In this document: one piece after another, positions 27,434-36,739 of the stretch | How positions within the stretch are numbered: the stretch's first letter is position 1 | Layout of the letters: each line of letters starts with the position of its first letter | DNA from: Paraburkholderia sp. IMGN_8 | GTDB lineage: Bacteria; Pseudomonadota; Gammaproteobacteria; Burkholderiales; Burkholderiaceae | Length of the DNA stretch: 64,000 bases | Direction of reading: 5' to 3' | Assembly (NCBI RefSeq): GCF_038050405.1 | Contig: NZ_CP150901.1 | Coordinates: forward strand, 1,550,001 to 1,614,000 | Made by a program: the position numbers and the translations under genes | Notes under the pieces: model-generated | Database searches by the model: none | What the model saw: only the letters and a program-made list of their open reading frames with translations | Told to the model about the DNA's origin: nothing

Positions 27434-28264
27434 CTATGCCGGTACGGCGACCGGGGCCGACTCGCTGCCAGCGTCAAGCATGCGCACGGCAAAGCCGTAG
27501 CAGCGCTCGATCAGTTCGGGCTGCATCATTTTGTGTGGCGTGCCCTGCGCGATTATCGTGCCTTCCGCGAGCAAAGCGATCGCGTCGGCATGACGCGCCG
27601 CCAGATTCGGGTCGTGCACGATCGCCAGTGCACCTATGTTCCAGCGGCGCGCCACGTCCCGGACTGTCGCAAGAAGACCGTGCTGGTGGGCAATATCAAG
27701 GGCGGCAGTCGGCTCGTCCAGCAGGAGATACCGGGGCATTGCCCGAACGTGCTCTGGACAGATACTGGCAACAGGCCAGATCTGGGCAAGGACCCTGGCA
27801 AACTGGACGCGCGCCAGTTCGCCCCCGGACAGTGTCGTGATGTCGCGCCCTGCGAGTCCACCGGCCTCCGCCAGTGCCAGGGCCTCGCCGACAATCTCCC
27901 GATCGCGCCTTGAAGGCGCGCCGCCGCGTACATGAGGGTAACGCCCGAGCAGCACGATTTCCTCGACGCTGAACGGGAAAACAGGCTGGGAAGATTGAGG
28001 CAACACGGCGCGCTGCAGAGCGAGGCGTTGAGGCGGGATCGTACGCAGCGGTTCACCGTTGAGCGTCAGATCGCCGCTGATGCGCAAAGCACGCATTGCG
28101 CCTGAGGTGTCGAACTCTCCGGCCAGCGCCTTGAGCAGCGTACTTTTGCCGACGCCGTTGCGTCCGAGGAGCGCCGTCAAGGCACCGGGCTTCACGGCTA
28201 GCGAAAGGTTCCGTAAAACCGTGATTGCGCCTCGCGTCACGCTCAAATTGCTCGCGATCAACAT
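27434..28264 (-). CDS. hmuV: Heme ABC transporter ATP-binding protein HmuV
   Basis: This is the ATPase subunit of the inner-membrane heme importer. The 276 residues contain Walker A ([16 protein letters not shown]), a Q-loop ([20 protein letters not shown]), signature [18 protein letters not shown], a short insertion typical of HmuV before Walker B ([14 protein letters not shown]) and the switch His ([15 protein letters not shown]). It is the last gene of the hmu operon and begins 36 bp after the hmuU stop. Expression should be iron-repressed through the Fur-type promoter at 33903-33931. Confidence 0.95.
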   Translation of the reverse strand: MLIASNLSVTRGAITVLRNLSLAVKPGALTALLGRNGVGKSTLLKALAGEFDTSGAMRALRISGDLTLNGEPLRTIPPQRLALQRAVLPQSSQPVFPFSVEEIVLLGRYPHVRGGAPSRRDREIVGEALALAEAGGLAGRDITTLSGGELARVQFARVLAQIWPVASICPEHVRAMPRYLLLDEPTAALDIAHQHGLLATVRDVARRWNIGALAIVHDPNLAARHADAIALLAEGTIIAQGTPHKMMQPELIERCYGFAVRMLDAGSESAPVAVPA

Positions 28265-28300
28265 CTTATGTCTGCTCCATCGGATTCACTGAAGTGCCGC

Positions 28301-29425
28301 TCACAAGCCGAGTTGACCGCGGCTGCGCCACAACAGCACGAGGAAGAACGGCGCACCGAGCAACGCGGTGAGGATGCCGAGCGGTACTTCTGCCGGCGCG
28401 GCCACGGTGCGCGCAGCCAGGTCTGCCAGCACGGTCAAGGTGGCCCCGAGTAGCATGGCGCCGGGCATCACCACACGCTGGTTCGGGCCGCATGCGAGCC
28501 GCACGCAATGAGGAGCCACCAGCCCGATAAAACCGATCACGCCGGTGCATGAGACTAACGCACCCACGCTCAGCGCAGAAGCAGCCAACACCGTGCGCTT
28601 GACACGTTGTGTCGGCACGCCCAGATGCTGCGCCTCAGTCTCGCCAAGTTGCAATGCATTGAGCGCATGGCCGTTGCGTGCGATCAGGACGACGCCGACC
28701 AGAACGAAAGGAATCACCGCGGCAAGCATTGGCCATTGTGAGCCACCGAGGCTGCCCAGGCTCCAGAACGTCAGGGAGCGGAGCTGGGCGTCGTCGGCGA
28801 TGTAGGTGAGCAGCCCGATGGCGGCGCCCACCAGCGCGTTAATCGCGATGCCCGCCAGCAGTAATAATGGCAACGCAAGCCGTCCGCGAGCGGAGGCGAG
28901 CCGATAAACCAGCGCGGAAACTGCCAGAGCGCCGACGAACGCCGCAACCGGCAGGGCATACAGGCCAACTGCAGCAAAGGACGCACCCAGAAGCGGCCCG
29001 AGCACGATCAGCGTGGACGCGCCCAGGGCGGCGCCGCTCGAAATGCCAATCAGTCCCGGGTCAGCCAGTGGATTGCGAAAGAGCGCCTGCAAGGCGCTGC
29101 CGGCAGCACCGAAGCCCGCGCCGACGAGCAGCGCGAGCACTACACGCGGCAACCGGATAGTGAACAGCACTGCCTGGGCTTGCTGGACCGCAGGGTCATT
29201 CACCACGGCGTCGGAGCCCGCCGTTAGCGCGGACCAGACAACCAGGGGCGCCATGCCGTAAGCGCCAATGCAAATTCCAGCAAGTATCGCCCCGCAAAGC
29301 GCTACGACGAGGCAGCACAGCAGCACAGCCGCGCCCCGATGCCGTCGGTCAGCGAGGGTGAACGATTCCGCATGAGAGGCATGGTCCGCTGGCATACCGG
29401 GACGCGCTGCGCTTGATGTGTTCAT
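28301..29425 (-). CDS. hmuU: Heme ABC transporter permease HmuU (FecCD family)
   Basis: This is the inner-membrane permease for heme, 374 residues, somewhat longer than usual because of an N-tail of about 30 residues. It has about ten membrane helices and FecCD-family marks: RLPRVVLALLVGAGFGAAGS, QALFRNPLADPGLIGISSGA, the GVIGFIGLVAPH coupling loop and LGILTALLGAPFFLVLLWR at the end. It sits between hmuT (26-bp gap) and hmuV in the same operon and should work as a dimer with HmuV and the binding protein HmuT. Confidence 0.95.
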   Translation of the reverse strand: MNTSSAARPGMPADHASHAESFTLADRRHRGAAVLLCCLVVALCGAILAGICIGAYGMAPLVVWSALTAGSDAVVNDPAVQQAQAVLFTIRLPRVVLALLVGAGFGAAGSALQALFRNPLADPGLIGISSGAALGASTLIVLGPLLGASFAAVGLYALPVAAFVGALAVSALVYRLASARGRLALPLLLLAGIAINALVGAAIGLLTYIADDAQLRSLTFWSLGSLGGSQWPMLAAVIPFVLVGVVLIARNGHALNALQLGETEAQHLGVPTQRVKRTVLAASALSVGALVSCTGVIGFIGLVAPHCVRLACGPNQRVVMPGAMLLGATLTVLADLAARTVAAPAEVPLGILTALLGAPFFLVLLWRSRGQLGL

Positions 29426-29450
29426 CGGTTTGGTGGCAAACGTGTGTTCG

Positions 29451-30353
29451 TCAAGCCTGCCCCAGACGCTGGTTGAGCGTCACCACGGCAGCAGGCAATC
29501 GAGGGCCAAAGCCGAGCATGAACAGGGTGTCGAGCGACTCGACCCTTTTCGCCCGGCCAGCAGGTGTGGCGCCGAAGCCAGGACTCGCGAGCAGCTTCTC
29601 AGCACCGCCAATCGCGCTCAGCGCTTCATCGGTGGTGAGCACGATGTCGGGTGCCGCACTAACCAGTGCTTCGGCGGACAACGGCCGGTACCCGTTGAAG
29701 CCCTGCATCGCGTTGCGCGCGCCGGCATAGGTGAGCATGGCATCTGCGGCGGTGCGCTGCCCCGCGACAAACGCCTGATTGCCGGTGTTGTTCAGCACGA
29801 ACAGCACGCGCGGTGGCTGGGCGCGCGTGGCGAATGGCGATGTGCTGATTGTCTGGCGGGCCACCTGCCATTGCTCGTTAAAACGAGCCTGTAGCGCCTT
29901 GCCTGCCTCGTGCACATCGAGCGTCCGGGCGATGCCGCCAATCTTTTCGCGTACAGAGTCGACGTCATGGCGCTCAGCAAATGTCACCACTTCCACACCT
30001 GCCTGCTTCACCTGGCTTAGTACGTTCGGCGGTCCCGCTTCCGAAGACGCCAGAATCAGGTCGGGCCGCAACGACAGCAGCCCTTCCGCCGATAGCGCTC
30101 GCTGATAACCGACCTTCGGCAACGCGCCTGCAGCGGCGGGGAACGTGCAGGTCGTATCGGTTGCGACCAGCACGCCGCGTGCATTCGCTTGCGCGTCAAG
30201 CGAATAGACGATTTCGGCCAGCGCTCCGCCAACCACGATTACCCGCCGTTGGCCCCGCTGTGCGTCCGCGCGCATCGAAATTCCAGCGAGCAGCAACGCG
30301 GCGCCGCCAAAGACGAAGGCGCGGCGAGGTCCCTTAACGCGCCCGGAATTCAT
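29451..30353 (-). CDS. hmuT: Heme/hemin ABC transporter substrate-binding protein HmuT
   Basis: This periplasmic heme-binding protein passes heme from the TonB receptor to HmuUV. It is 300 residues, in the TroA/BtuF-like family: RRVIVVGGALAEIVYSLDAQ at the start, TCTFPAAAGALPKVGYQRAL, SLRPDLILASSEAGPP, and GFGPRLPAAV near the end. The N-terminus MNSGRVKGPRRAFVFGGAAL has twin arginines before a hydrophobic core, suggesting possible Tat export; ordinary Sec export is also possible. The ATG at 30353 overlaps the hmuS stop (ATGA), so the pair is translationally coupled. A longer upstream frame overlaps hmuS and is not used. Confidence 0.93.
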   Translation of the reverse strand: MNSGRVKGPRRAFVFGGAALLLAGISMRADAQRGQRRVIVVGGALAEIVYSLDAQANARGVLVATDTTCTFPAAAGALPKVGYQRALSAEGLLSLRPDLILASSEAGPPNVLSQVKQAGVEVVTFAERHDVDSVREKIGGIARTLDVHEAGKALQARFNEQWQVARQTISTSPFATRAQPPRVLFVLNNTGNQAFVAGQRTAADAMLTYAGARNAMQGFNGYRPLSAEALVSAAPDIVLTTDEALSAIGGAEKLLASPGFGATPAGRAKRVESLDTLFMLGFGPRLPAAVVTLNQRLGQA

Positions 30354-31426
30354 ACCGAAGCCTCGTCGAGCAGGGGGGCGAGTTCTGCGATCAGTTCGCG
30401 CCATTCTTCCAGTTCGGGCGCGCCGGGTTTGCGCGCCCCAAACAGCATGGCGATGTTCTCACCCTGTAAGTCGAACAGTTCCAGAGACGTGACAATGCCG
30501 TCGGACGTCGGCTTACGAACCACCCACGCACTCGCAATCAGGTCCGTGCGCAGATGCAGGTTGAAACCCGGGTCTAGCACGTTGAGCCAGGTACCCATGA
30601 CACGGATGGTCTTAACCGGGCCGGTATGAATCTGGATCATGCCGCGATTGCCCACGAACACCATGATAGGTACGGCGGCCTCAGACGCACGGACCAGTAG
30701 ATTCTGCAATGCTCCGGTTGAAACGGGTAGCGCATATCGTCGCTCCGCGAGGCGCAGCGCCTGCGTGCGAGCAAGCCCAAATTGACGCAGCATGCCAAAG
30801 AACTGATGCGTGTCGCTCATTGCGTCCCACGCCGCATGAAATGCCGGCACGTCGATTTCGCTATCGTCCTTGACGACCGGCGAGGCCGCCAGTTCGCCCA
30901 GCATCAGCCCCGGCACTTGTTCCGCAGCGCTCCAGCGCTCGACGAAAGCGTCGAATGCCACGTGATTGCTGTGTTCGCGCAGGAAAATCTTGTGCACCGC
31001 GTGGCCTTGAGCATCGAAAAATTGCAGGCTCTTCTGTTCACCGTGAGCAGTCGCCTCCCGCACGGCGAAGCCCGATGCCCAGTGCTGGTAGAAGACCCGC
31101 AAGTCAATGGCGCCGCCCAGTACAAGGCCGACGTCGCCGTTGTGGCTCATGTTCCCGTACTGCCCGTCTTTTTCATGGACGGCCGCTTCATTGCGCGTGA
31201 GCGCCATGACTGGACCGAGATGTGGCACTTCTTCGAACAGCTCGATAAAGCGCGGCGTCAGGCGCACGACATGCTCGCCGGTAAACGCGGCGAGTGCCTC
31301 GCCTTCGCTGATGCCGAGTGCGAGCGCGGCATCGCGATTACGCAGTTTCTGCTCGGTCCTGAGCTTGACGAAGGCATGACGCAACTGTTGCAACGAAGTC
31401 GCGTCAAGGCGAGCGGTGTTTTGCAT
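30350..31426 (-). CDS. hmuS: Hemin-degrading factor HmuS
   Basis: This 358-residue cytoplasmic protein of the HemS/ChuS/HmuS family binds incoming heme and either traffics it or breaks the ring to release iron. The family is built of two similar halves, and both are seen: ALTRNEAAVHEKDGQYGNMS in the first half and PIMVFVGNRGMIQIHTGPVK in the second, with GTWLNVLDPGFNLHLR after it. The start at 31426 (ATG) has an AGGAGCC-type site upstream. It is the second gene of the hmu operon, 60 bp after the receptor and overlapping hmuT by four bases. Confidence 0.95.
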   Translation of the reverse strand: MQNTARLDATSLQQLRHAFVKLRTEQKLRNRDAALALGISEGEALAAFTGEHVVRLTPRFIELFEEVPHLGPVMALTRNEAAVHEKDGQYGNMSHNGDVGLVLGGAIDLRVFYQHWASGFAVREATAHGEQKSLQFFDAQGHAVHKIFLREHSNHVAFDAFVERWSAAEQVPGLMLGELAASPVVKDDSEIDVPAFHAAWDAMSDTHQFFGMLRQFGLARTQALRLAERRYALPVSTGALQNLLVRASEAAVPIMVFVGNRGMIQIHTGPVKTIRVMGTWLNVLDPGFNLHLRTDLIASAWVVRKPTSDGIVTSLELFDLQGENIAMLFGARKPGAPELEEWRELIAELAPLLDEASV

Positions 31427-31486
31427 GGCAGGCTCCTAAGGTTGAGGATAGCGTAATGAAAATTGGAGAGGTCGAAGTGCTCGCCG

Positions 31487-33763
31487 TTACATGTCGATCT
31501 TCATGCTGACGGAGACGTTGCGCCCAGGCGCGGTATACGCGTCCTTGATAGACGACGTATCGGCGATGCCTCGCACGTCCGACCAGTTCCAGTACTTCCG
31601 GTCAAACAGGTTGAACACGCCGAGATACGCGACCACGTGCTTGCTAAAGCGATATCCACCGCGCAAGTCGACCACGAACGATGAAGGCGGTGCGAAACAC
31701 GTTGCCGAACTGCACCCTTTGGGCGTGATGTCGCTGGACTTTTTGGCAGCTTGGAACAACAGGTCTGCCTGTGCGAACCATCGTTCGCCCGGCTCGTAAC
31801 GCACACCGAACACGGCGGAGAACGGGTTGACGGTGTCGAGCGGCTGATTCGCGGCTCCCGTGTTCTCAACGCTGCCTTTGGTGAAAGCCATGGCTGTCTT
31901 CACAGAAAAACCTTGCGGCAGGAACCACTCGGCTCGCCCCTCAAGACCGTGAATGCGAGCCTTCCCAAAGTTGACGTACTGGAATACGAGCGGGTCGGTC
32001 GGCGTGCCGGTGCCGCCAACGGTCTGCTGCGAGATGAAATTCCGATAGCGGCCTGCGAACACCGCCGCGCTATAACTCAGCGGTCCGAAACCGGTGCCAA
32101 GTTTGCCGCGCAGACCGGCTTCAATGGTGTCGCTGGTTTCCGGCTTGAGGTTCGGATTGCCGATCGACGTGTAGCCGTAGAGCGGGTTGGCAAAGCTGTT
32201 GTTCACCTGGTCCGGCGACGGCGCACGAAAACCATGGGCATACTGGGCGTACGGAATGAGCGCCGGTGACACTTCGTAAAGCACGGCAAGCCGCGGCGAC
32301 AGCGCGTTGTCGCTCGATGAAACCGGCGTGCCCGCGTACTGCGGGTCGCCTGTCTTTGCGCTGAGCCGGTAGCTATCGAAGCGCAGGCCTGGCGTGACTG
32401 TCAACGCGCCGAAACTGATCTGGTCCTGCAGGAAGGCACCGAGAAGCGTGTAATCGGTATCCGGAAATGCCTTGTTGGGGAAGGACGCTTCGCCCGCACC
32501 TGGAACCGTGCCGTTGCGCAGGTTGGTCACCCGGTCGATACTGCCGTCGCCGCCGTACAGGAGCTTGTGCGTCAGGATGCCCGTGTGAAAGGTGCTCTCC
32601 GCAAACGCGGAACCGCCGACGATGCGTTCGCTGTAATTGTTCTCCCGGCTTCGCGACGGTTGTGATCCGCGTGTCTCATAGGACTTCTGGTCCTGTGAAG
32701 CGTCCTGGTAGTAGAACTGCACATGCGCGATCTGGAAGAATCGCGCAGCTTCGTTACTGAAGTCGTAGTCGAGGCTGTAACGGTTGCGCTCAAGGCGGTC
32801 GTTTGCCGTCAGCGCGAGTGTGGTCGGTGGATTCACCGCGGACAGCACATTGGTGTCGATACGCTGCCTGACGGTTTCGGCCGTGAACTTGAACGTGTCG
32901 CGTGCCGTCGGCTTGACCACAAGCTTGCCGAGTACCGATTCAGAGTAGGTGTCCTGAGGATTCGCCGTCGTGCGGTTAGGCCCCGCCGAATTGTTCGAGC
33001 CGGTGCCGTCCAGTTCGTGGCCGCGCCGGCCATCGGCTATCACCATGCCCTGGATCATGTCACTGCCGCCGGCGGCCTGAACGGTCGCGCCGAAGCTGCG
33101 GTCGGCCGATTCGTAATTTGGCCGCACAGAAAAGTACGTTTTTTTGCCGTAGATGTTGAGCAGGTCTTGCGGGTCTTTGGTAATGAAGTTGACGGCGCCG
33201 GTCAGTCCATCGCTTCCATACAGTGCCGAGGCCGGACCTCGCAGAATTTCGATGCGCTTCAAGGTGCCGATGTCCGCATAGTCGCCGCGACCCGCTTCCA
33301 GCGGACCAAAGCTGAACGAATTCGGCAGACGGATACCGTCCTCCATCAGCAGGATGCGGTTGCCTTCGAGGCCACGGATATTGATGCTCGAGTCGCCATC
33401 GCGCCCTCCGGCTGTGGCTGCCGAAGTTGGCCGATAGGGTGTGCGCCGAACAGTGACTCCCGGCTCGTACCGCAGCGCGTCCTTGATGTTCTCCGCCTGC
33501 TGTTCTTCCAGGTCTTCGGCCGTGATGACGGAGACGCTGGCTGCGGTGTGGCTTGCCTTCGTTGCAGTCCGGGTCGCAGTAACCGTTACCGGGTCGAGCA
33601 GGTCCGAGGTACTGCGCAACTCGGCATATTGCGCAGCGCCTTGATTGATAGCGGTAGCAGACGATTCCGTTGCCGCATGAACATGAGGCCAGAAGCCAAC
33701 GACGCCATAGACTCCAGCAAGCATGACGGACAGCGGACGTCGCGCCAGACGAGAAGAATGCAC
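31487..33763 (-). CDS. hmuR: TonB-dependent heme/hemoglobin receptor
   Basis: This outer-membrane beta-barrel receptor takes up heme or hemoglobin using TonB energy. GTG at 33763 gives 758 residues with a signal peptide (MHSSRLARRPLSVMLAGVYG, cleavage near HVHA-ATESS); the frame is open to 33832, so a start there cannot be excluded. Visible parts are a TonB-box-like DPVTVTATRT, the plug domain (SVITAEDLEEQQAENIKDAL, NIRGLEGNRILLMEDGIRLP, GPASALYGSDGLTGAVNF), and the HmuR-type FRAPSP and NPNLKPE (FRAP/NPNL) motifs in the barrel. The last residue is Met (SVSMKIDM) instead of the usual aromatic. It heads the hmuRSTUV operon and has a Fur-controlled promoter upstream. Confidence 0.94.
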   Translation of the reverse strand: MHSSRLARRPLSVMLAGVYGVVGFWPHVHAATESSATAINQGAAQYAELRSTSDLLDPVTVTATRTATKASHTAASVSVITAEDLEEQQAENIKDALRYEPGVTVRRTPYRPTSAATAGGRDGDSSINIRGLEGNRILLMEDGIRLPNSFSFGPLEAGRGDYADIGTLKRIEILRGPASALYGSDGLTGAVNFITKDPQDLLNIYGKKTYFSVRPNYESADRSFGATVQAAGGSDMIQGMVIADGRRGHELDGTGSNNSAGPNRTTANPQDTYSESVLGKLVVKPTARDTFKFTAETVRQRIDTNVLSAVNPPTTLALTANDRLERNRYSLDYDFSNEAARFFQIAHVQFYYQDASQDQKSYETRGSQPSRSRENNYSERIVGGSAFAESTFHTGILTHKLLYGGDGSIDRVTNLRNGTVPGAGEASFPNKAFPDTDYTLLGAFLQDQISFGALTVTPGLRFDSYRLSAKTGDPQYAGTPVSSSDNALSPRLAVLYEVSPALIPYAQYAHGFRAPSPDQVNNSFANPLYGYTSIGNPNLKPETSDTIEAGLRGKLGTGFGPLSYSAAVFAGRYRNFISQQTVGGTGTPTDPLVFQYVNFGKARIHGLEGRAEWFLPQGFSVKTAMAFTKGSVENTGAANQPLDTVNPFSAVFGVRYEPGERWFAQADLLFQAAKKSSDITPKGCSSATCFAPPSSFVVDLRGGYRFSKHVVAYLGVFNLFDRKYWNWSDVRGIADTSSIKDAYTAPGRNVSVSMKIDM

Positions 33764-33902
33764 GTGAAAATCCCCGATGAAGAGGCCCGATAAGCTCGCT
33801 GGGTGATTCACGGCACCTGGCTGGCAGCCCAATAAAGGTTGGGCTGGGCGTGGTTAACAGGTAAAGCTCAATTAATGAAGTCGTTAGCTTTATGAAAGTA
33901 TG

Positions 33903-33931
33903 ACTTTATTGATAATGAGAATCATTGTCAA
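33903..33931 (-). promoter_or_regulatory. Sigma-70-like promoter of the hmu operon
   Basis: On the minus strand a perfect -35 TTGACA (33931-33926) is followed by a 17-base spacer and a -10 TAAAGT (33908-33903, four of six bases). Transcription would start near 33896, giving a leader of about 130 bases to the GTG start of hmuR. A Fur box lies across the spacer, so bound Fur would block RNA polymerase. Confidence 0.75.
33911..33929. promoter_or_regulatory. Fur box upstream of the heme uptake operon
   Basis: GATAATGAGAATCATTGTC matches the 19-bp E. coli Fur consensus at 17 of 19 positions (differences at 9 and 17). It overlaps the -35 element and spacer of the hmu promoter. By analogy with known Fur sites, Fe(II)-Fur would repress the whole hmuRSTUV transcript in iron-replete cells. 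Confidence 0.9.
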
Positions 33932-34051
33932 TAGCAGTCGGGGCGCGACTTGGGAATGGTGCCCGTGAATTTCGAGCCACAGGCAAGTCAGAGCCGGGAA
34001 TGCTCGCGCTAGCGCGGACACTCTCCGCTGCACTCGATCAGCGCAGGCGCC

Positions 34052-35374
34052 CTAGAACAGCTCGCGAATCCGGTGGTACATCATGCCGAGTTCGAGCGCC
34101 GGCCCGCGCAATGCCGGGCCGCCTGGAAAGCGCGCATGCCGCAACCGCGCGAACAGATCGAAGGCCGCCGTTTCGCCCGCCATCGCTTTCGCGACGACGC
34201 GTCCGGCGATGCCGGTCAGCGCGACACCGTGGCCGGAAAAGCCCTGCACGTAAAAGTAGTTCGGATCGATCGAGCCGAAATCGGGCGCGCGATTGCGCGT
34301 CACGTCGACGAAACCGCCCCACGCATGGTCGATCCGCACGTCCGCGAGTTGCGGGAACACACCGATCATGCGCTTGCGAATCTCTTCGCCGAGTTGCACG
34401 GGCGACGCGCCGGTCGAGCTCGCCCGCCCGCCGAACAGCACGCGATGATCGGCCGAGAGGCGGAAGTAATCGAGGAAGAAGTTGTTGTCGCAAATCGCCT
34501 CGCGTCCGGCGATCAGCGCGTCGGCACGCGCTTTACCGAGCGGCTCGGTGGCGACGATGTACGACGCGATCGGTGCGATGCGCGCGGCGACCGGCGCAGG
34601 TAACACGCCGCCGATGGTCGCGTTGCCACACGCCGCGACGAAACGGCAGCGCACTTCGCCGGTAGCGGTACGCACGATAGGCCTCGCGCCGCGCACCACC
34701 TCGATTACTGGCGAATGCGCGAACAGTTGTGCGCCTTCACGCCGCGCCGCATCGGCAAGACCGAGGCAGTATTTGAGCGGATGCAGGTGGCCTGAAAACG
34801 GATCGTAGACGCCGGCCAGATATCGTTGCGAAGCGACGCGCGCGCGCACGTCGTCGGTGTCGAGCCACGCGAGTTTCGTATAGCCCCAGCGCTGCGATGC
34901 CGAATCCATCCACGCGCGCAAGTCCGGCACGCGCTTCGGTTTGGTCGCCACCGTCAGGTAGCCCGCGGTGAAATCGCAATCGATCCCGTAGCGTTCGATG
35001 CGCTCGCGCACCAGCGCAACGCCTTCCACCGACATCGCCCACGCGGCGCGTGCACCGTCGAGACCGAGTTGCTTTTCGATGATTTCGTCTTTCGCGAAAC
35101 CCACCAGCGTCTGCCCGCCGTTGCGGCCCGATGCGCCCCAGCCCGGGCGATGCCCATCGAGCACGACCACCGACAAACCGCGCGCCCGGCATTCGAGCGC
35201 CACCGACAAACCGGAGAAACCCGCGCCGATCACGCAGACGTCGGCGTCCAGCGTGCCGTCGAGCATCGGATCGTCGACGAGCGGACGGGCGGCGCTCGCT
35301 TCATAGTAGGAGTTGGCGATCAGCGCATCGGCGCGGCGGTCGAGCGTGTTAAAGCCGGGAGTCGGAGCATTCAT
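34052..35374 (-). CDS. puuB: FAD-dependent oxidoreductase, gamma-glutamylputrescine oxidase type (second copy)
   Basis: This 440-residue DAO/PuuB-family flavoenzyme probably oxidises gamma-glutamyl-putrescine or a related polyamine conjugate to the aldehyde. The dinucleotide-binding motif is visible (VCVIGAGFSGLSVALECRAR), as is GWGASGRNGGQ just after it, the PuuB-type YFRLSADHRVLFGG segment and FVQGFSGHGVALTG-like FAD-binding end (FYVQGFSGHGV). The ATG at 35374 shares one base with the stop of the preceding puuB gene, indicating coupling; the alternative TTG one codon earlier is unlikely. It is a tandem paralogue of the next gene but is clearly diverged, so the two may prefer different polyamines. 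Confidence 0.9.
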   Translation of the reverse strand: MNAPTPGFNTLDRRADALIANSYYEASAARPLVDDPMLDGTLDADVCVIGAGFSGLSVALECRARGLSVVVLDGHRPGWGASGRNGGQTLVGFAKDEIIEKQLGLDGARAAWAMSVEGVALVRERIERYGIDCDFTAGYLTVATKPKRVPDLRAWMDSASQRWGYTKLAWLDTDDVRARVASQRYLAGVYDPFSGHLHPLKYCLGLADAARREGAQLFAHSPVIEVVRGARPIVRTATGEVRCRFVAACGNATIGGVLPAPVAARIAPIASYIVATEPLGKARADALIAGREAICDNNFFLDYFRLSADHRVLFGGRASSTGASPVQLGEEIRKRMIGVFPQLADVRIDHAWGGFVDVTRNRAPDFGSIDPNYFYVQGFSGHGVALTGIAGRVVAKAMAGETAAFDLFARLRHARFPGGPALRGPALELGMMYHRIRELF

Positions 35375-36666
35375 CAAAGCAGGTCCTTCATTCGATACCA
35401 GGCCATCGCGAGCACGAGGGCAGGGGTGCGCAGTGTAGCGCCGCCCGGAAAGTCACGGTGACGAATCTTGCCGAACAGATCGAAGCGCGACGCCTGGCCG
35501 TCGATCGCCTCGGCGATCAGTTTACCCGCGAGACCAGTCGTGTTCACGCCGTGGCCCGAGAAGCCTTGCGCGAAATAAACCGTCGGCGACAGGCGGCCGA
35601 AATGCGGCGCGCGATTCATCGTGATATCGACGAAACCGCCCCATGCATAGTCGATCTTGACGTCGTCGAGTTGCGGGAAGGTTTTGAGCATGTCGCGGCG
35701 CATCGCTTCGCCCAGATTGCGCGGCGCGAACGTCGAGTAGCTGACTTTGCCGCCCCACAGCAGGCGGTTGTCGGGAGCGGGGCGAAAATAATCGAGCACG
35801 AAGCGGCTGTCGCACACCGCGGCTCGCGCGGGCATCAGCGCTTCCGCGCGGTCGGGGTCGAGCGGTTCGGTGGCGATCACGTAGGTGCCGACCGGCATGA
35901 TTTTGCTGGCCACGCTGGGCGCCAGTTGGCCGAGGTACGTGTTGCACGCGAGCACGACGAATTGCGCATGCACCTTGCCGCGCGCCGTTTCGACCACATG
36001 CCGGCCGTTTTCCTGGCGCAGCGCGGTGACGCAGCTGTCCTCGAAAATCTGCACGCCGGCGGCGCGTGCGGCGCGCGCAAGACCCAGCGTGTAATTCAAC
36101 GGATGCAGATGGCCGCTGTCCGGATCGAACAATCCGCCGAGGTAGCGCGACGATTCGACGTATTCGTCGAGGCCTTCGTTCTCGACATAACGAAAGCGGT
36201 CATAGCCGAAGCGCTGTTGTGCTTCGTCGCGCCATTTTCGCAGATCGTCCGTATCGCGCGGTTTGTTCGCGGCGGTCAGATAGCCCAAGGTCAGATCGCA
36301 ATCGATCTGATGCTTCGCGATGCGACCCTTGACGATATCCAGTGTCTCGAGCCCCATGTCCCAAACACGCTTCACGTCATCCGCAGGCATGAACTTCGCA
36401 AACGTATCGATATCGCACGCAAAGCCGCCGATCAACTGGCCACCATTGCGGCCGCTAGCCGCCCAGCCGACTTTCGATGCTTCCAGCACCGCGACCGAAT
36501 GGCCGCGTTCAGCGAGGTTCAGCGCAGTCGAAATGCCGGTGAGTCCGGCGCCGATCACGCAGACGTCGACCGTCAGCGTTTCTTCGAGCGGGGGATGGCG
36601 AGTGGTGTCGTTAGCGGTTGCTGCGTAATACGAGGCGACGTGAGGCTGGTTCGAGAATGGGAGCAT
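35374..36666 (-). CDS. puuB: FAD-dependent oxidoreductase, gamma-glutamylputrescine oxidase (PuuB)
   Basis: This 430-residue flavin oxidase of the PuuB family acts in the second step of the gamma-glutamyl putrescine pathway, giving gamma-glutamyl-aminobutyraldehyde, ammonia and H2O2. The FAD motif is VCVIGAGLTGISTALNLAER, followed by GWAASGRNGGQLIGGFACDI; later motifs are YFRPAPDNRLLWGGKV, YAWGGFVDITMNRAPHFGRL and FAQGFSGHGVN. It lies downstream of a DUF3138 gene across a terminator-like hairpin and is coupled to a second puuB copy by a one-base stop/start overlap. It belongs to the large minus-strand polyamine operon that begins with puuD. Confidence 0.92.
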   Translation of the reverse strand: MLPFSNQPHVASYYAATANDTTRHPPLEETLTVDVCVIGAGLTGISTALNLAERGHSVAVLEASKVGWAASGRNGGQLIGGFACDIDTFAKFMPADDVKRVWDMGLETLDIVKGRIAKHQIDCDLTLGYLTAANKPRDTDDLRKWRDEAQQRFGYDRFRYVENEGLDEYVESSRYLGGLFDPDSGHLHPLNYTLGLARAARAAGVQIFEDSCVTALRQENGRHVVETARGKVHAQFVVLACNTYLGQLAPSVASKIMPVGTYVIATEPLDPDRAEALMPARAAVCDSRFVLDYFRPAPDNRLLWGGKVSYSTFAPRNLGEAMRRDMLKTFPQLDDVKIDYAWGGFVDITMNRAPHFGRLSPTVYFAQGFSGHGVNTTGLAGKLIAEAIDGQASRFDLFGKIRHRDFPGGATLRTPALVLAMAWYRMKDLL

Positions 36667-36693
36667 AGGCAGAGCATGCAGGAGAAGCCTGAA

Positions 36694-36724
36694 CGCGCGG
36701 CCTTTGGTAAAGCCAGGCCGCGCG
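36694..36724 (-). terminator. Strong hairpin between the DUF3138 gene and puuB
   Basis: A perfect 10-bp GC-rich stem (CGCGCGGCCT at 36694-36703 with AGGCCGCGCG at 36715-36724) encloses an 11-base loop. Only a weak TTC follows on the minus strand, so it may attenuate rather than end transcription into the two puuB genes. Confidence 0.5.
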
Positions 36725-36739
36725 CTCAGACGGTACGGA

